Positions 63,001 through 64,000 of a DNA stretch of 64,000 nucleotides are shown in pieces. This DNA is from JAODBJ01 sp963782465 (GTDB lineage: Bacteria > Actinomycetota > Acidimicrobiia > IMCC26256 > PALSA-610). The notes beneath the pieces are model-generated. The model searched no databases. It was not told the DNA's origin and saw nothing but the letters and a program-made list of their open reading frames with translations. The position numbers and the translations under genes were made by a program. The DNA lies in assembly GCA_963782465.1 (NCBI GenBank), contig CAWAJR010000006.1, forward strand, positions 434,001-498,000. The letters are read 5' to 3'. Every line of letters starts with the position of its first letter. Positions within the stretch are counted from its first letter, which is position 1.

Positions 63001-63842
63001 GATCGGTGTATCGGGTAGTGCTGCCGCACGGAGTGCGCCAGCCGCCCGGCCACCCGGCGGGCGCGGTCGAACGGGGCATCGCCGGATTCGGCGTAGGCCT
63101 CTTCGCCCGCCCGGCGTTGCCACAGGGTGCCGTGCGCGGGGCCGGCCTTCGGCTGCTCGGGCCGTCCGTTCGAGTAGTAGTAGATCGCGACGGATTTGCG
63201 CGTCACGTCACCGGGAACGGCCAGCGGCTCCGGGTGGCCGTGGTACGAGGTGCGAGTCGTCTCGAACAGGATGCAGCGATTGAAGACCGGCGGCACCCGG
63301 GCCGCCGCGTGCGTCATGTCGCGGTCCCACAGCTCGAGAGATCCGCCATAGTCCTCGCGCCAATTCCGGTTCAGGTACAGGATCAGATTGAGGCGACGTT
63401 CGAGGCGTAAGCGAGGGTGCCGGCTGAAGTCGGCGTGCACCTTGAGGAACCCGTCGTTGCCGACCTGGTGCAGGCCACCACCGAAGAAGTGCGGATCGGG
63501 AACCAGCCCGCTGATCCCCGAGACCTCCTCGACGAAATCGATGAACGTTCCCGAATTGAGGTCTGAGAGGAGTGACCGTGACGCGGCACCCATCTTCGCG
63601 TCGCTTCGCAACCCGGTCTTGCGTGCCGTCCGGCTCTCACGGGTCACGTCCCAGTCGGAAGATCCGGCCGGTGGGAATTCGTCGACGACGGCATCCAGAA
63701 CTTCGTGGTGGAACAGGTCCTCGATGACGACGTGCGGGAACGGCTCCGCGTTCCGGAACGCATGGCGCAGCGACTCGCCCCGCCGTTGCAGGTCGGCCAG
63801 GTCGAAGGCGCGCATTGCACGGAGATCGGCCGCGTTCGTCAT
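62997..63842 (-). CDS. 2-oxoglutarate/Fe(II)-dependent oxygenase (prolyl-4-hydroxylase-like)
   Basis: 281 residues. The double-stranded beta-helix metal motif is HxD in LKVHADFSRHPRL, with the distal His in TSYHGHPEPL and the 2-oxoglutarate-binding Arg or Lys in VTRKSVAIYYY. Such enzymes in glycan loci hydroxylate sugars, lipids or proteins; the substrate is unknown. The ATG at 63842 has GGAG 9 bases upstream; a GTG at 63908 would add 22 residues. The 92 bases to the right end hold nothing I can identify. Confidence 0.85.
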   Translation of the reverse strand: MTNAADLRAMRAFDLADLQRRGESLRHAFRNAEPFPHVVIEDLFHHEVLDAVVDEFPPAGSSDWDVTRESRTARKTGLRSDAKMGAASRSLLSDLNSGTFIDFVEEVSGISGLVPDPHFFGGGLHQVGNDGFLKVHADFSRHPRLRLERRLNLILYLNRNWREDYGGSLELWDRDMTHAAARVPPVFNRCILFETTRTSYHGHPEPLAVPGDVTRKSVAIYYYSNGRPEQPKAGPAHGTLWQRRAGEEAYAESGDAPFDRARRVAGRLAHSVRQHYPIHRS

Positions 63843-64000
63843 CGCGCGGTCTCCGCCGCGAACGAGCACGGCGCGCTCGCCGGCGGCCGGCGCCGGCACG
63901 AATTGCACCTAACGAGGACGCGACAGATATGCCACCCCTCCCCCCAGCATGTTCAGACCCCCACGCCGACCTGCGCCCAGCCTGAAGCCGGATTCAAACA

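Noticed and set aside
1..64000. CRISPR arrays, insertion sequences, prophage or integrase genes
   Set aside because: No regularly spaced direct repeats, transposase or integrase motifs were seen; the repeats present are the hairpins and local tandem duplications listed.

Overview
The window is a single stretch of very GC-rich DNA. Its gene content is typical of an actinobacterium: wall-to-wall genes, GTG/TTG starts, 4-base GTGA/ATGA start-stop overlaps, one likely leaderless promoter, an actinobacterial-type assimilatory sulfur cluster, and the rimP-nusA-ylxR-infB / rbfA-truB-ribF / rpsO-pnp order. The closest guess is an uncultured Acidimicrobiia-like lineage. That is inferred from gene content only; no rRNA or tRNA gene is visible.

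Layout. 1-3260: a GNAT acetyltransferase, a TetR plus ferritin-like di-iron protein operon, and a second TetR. 3260-6344: biotin genes bioA-bioF-bioD. 6334-11047: a branched-chain amino-acid-type ABC importer (livG-F-H-M-K, minus strand). 11144-16099: dapB, an M16 peptidase, pnp and rpsO. 16222-17283: a secreted SGNH hydrolase. 17338-27306: ribF, truB, nrnA-like, rbfA, a DUF503 gene, infB, ylxR, nusA and rimP, interrupted by a plus-strand fatty-acid desaturase. 27472-33118: a PspC-domain two-component system with two PspC-type membrane proteins, flanked on both sides by paralogous membrane-anchored endonuclease/exonuclease/phosphatase (EEP) proteins. 33138-37592: ATP-dependent DNA ligase, proS and a PQQ-repeat lipoprotein. 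37931-43025: assimilatory sulfate reduction (sulfite reductase, cysH, cysD, cysN). 43080-63842: about 20 genes for a surface polysaccharide, including four sulfotransferases, three GT4 and one GT2-like glycosyltransferase, two polysaccharide deacetylases, a CapD/WbpM-type dehydratase, a DegT aminotransferase, a WecA/MraY-type lipid-phosphate sugar transferase, a FemAB-like transferase, a methyltransferase and a 2-oxoglutarate oxygenase.

How it fits together. The most distinctive region is 37.9-63.8 kb, where sulfate activation and reduction genes sit directly beside a glycan locus with four sulfotransferases. I read this as a candidate pathway for a sulfated surface polysaccharide. The second notable signal is a family of long perfect hairpins (661-720, 17272-17325, 43036-43091) at gene 3' ends. 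They probably act as terminators, and in two of the three the stop codon of a neighbouring gene lies inside the hairpin.

Caution on quality. At least a dozen genes, including essential ones (infB, rbfA, pnp), carry apparent single-base indels, mostly in G or C runs. These are almost certainly consensus errors and not pseudogenes. Two apparent gene fusions (pnp with the M16 peptidase, and ylxR with infB) are explained by such indels.
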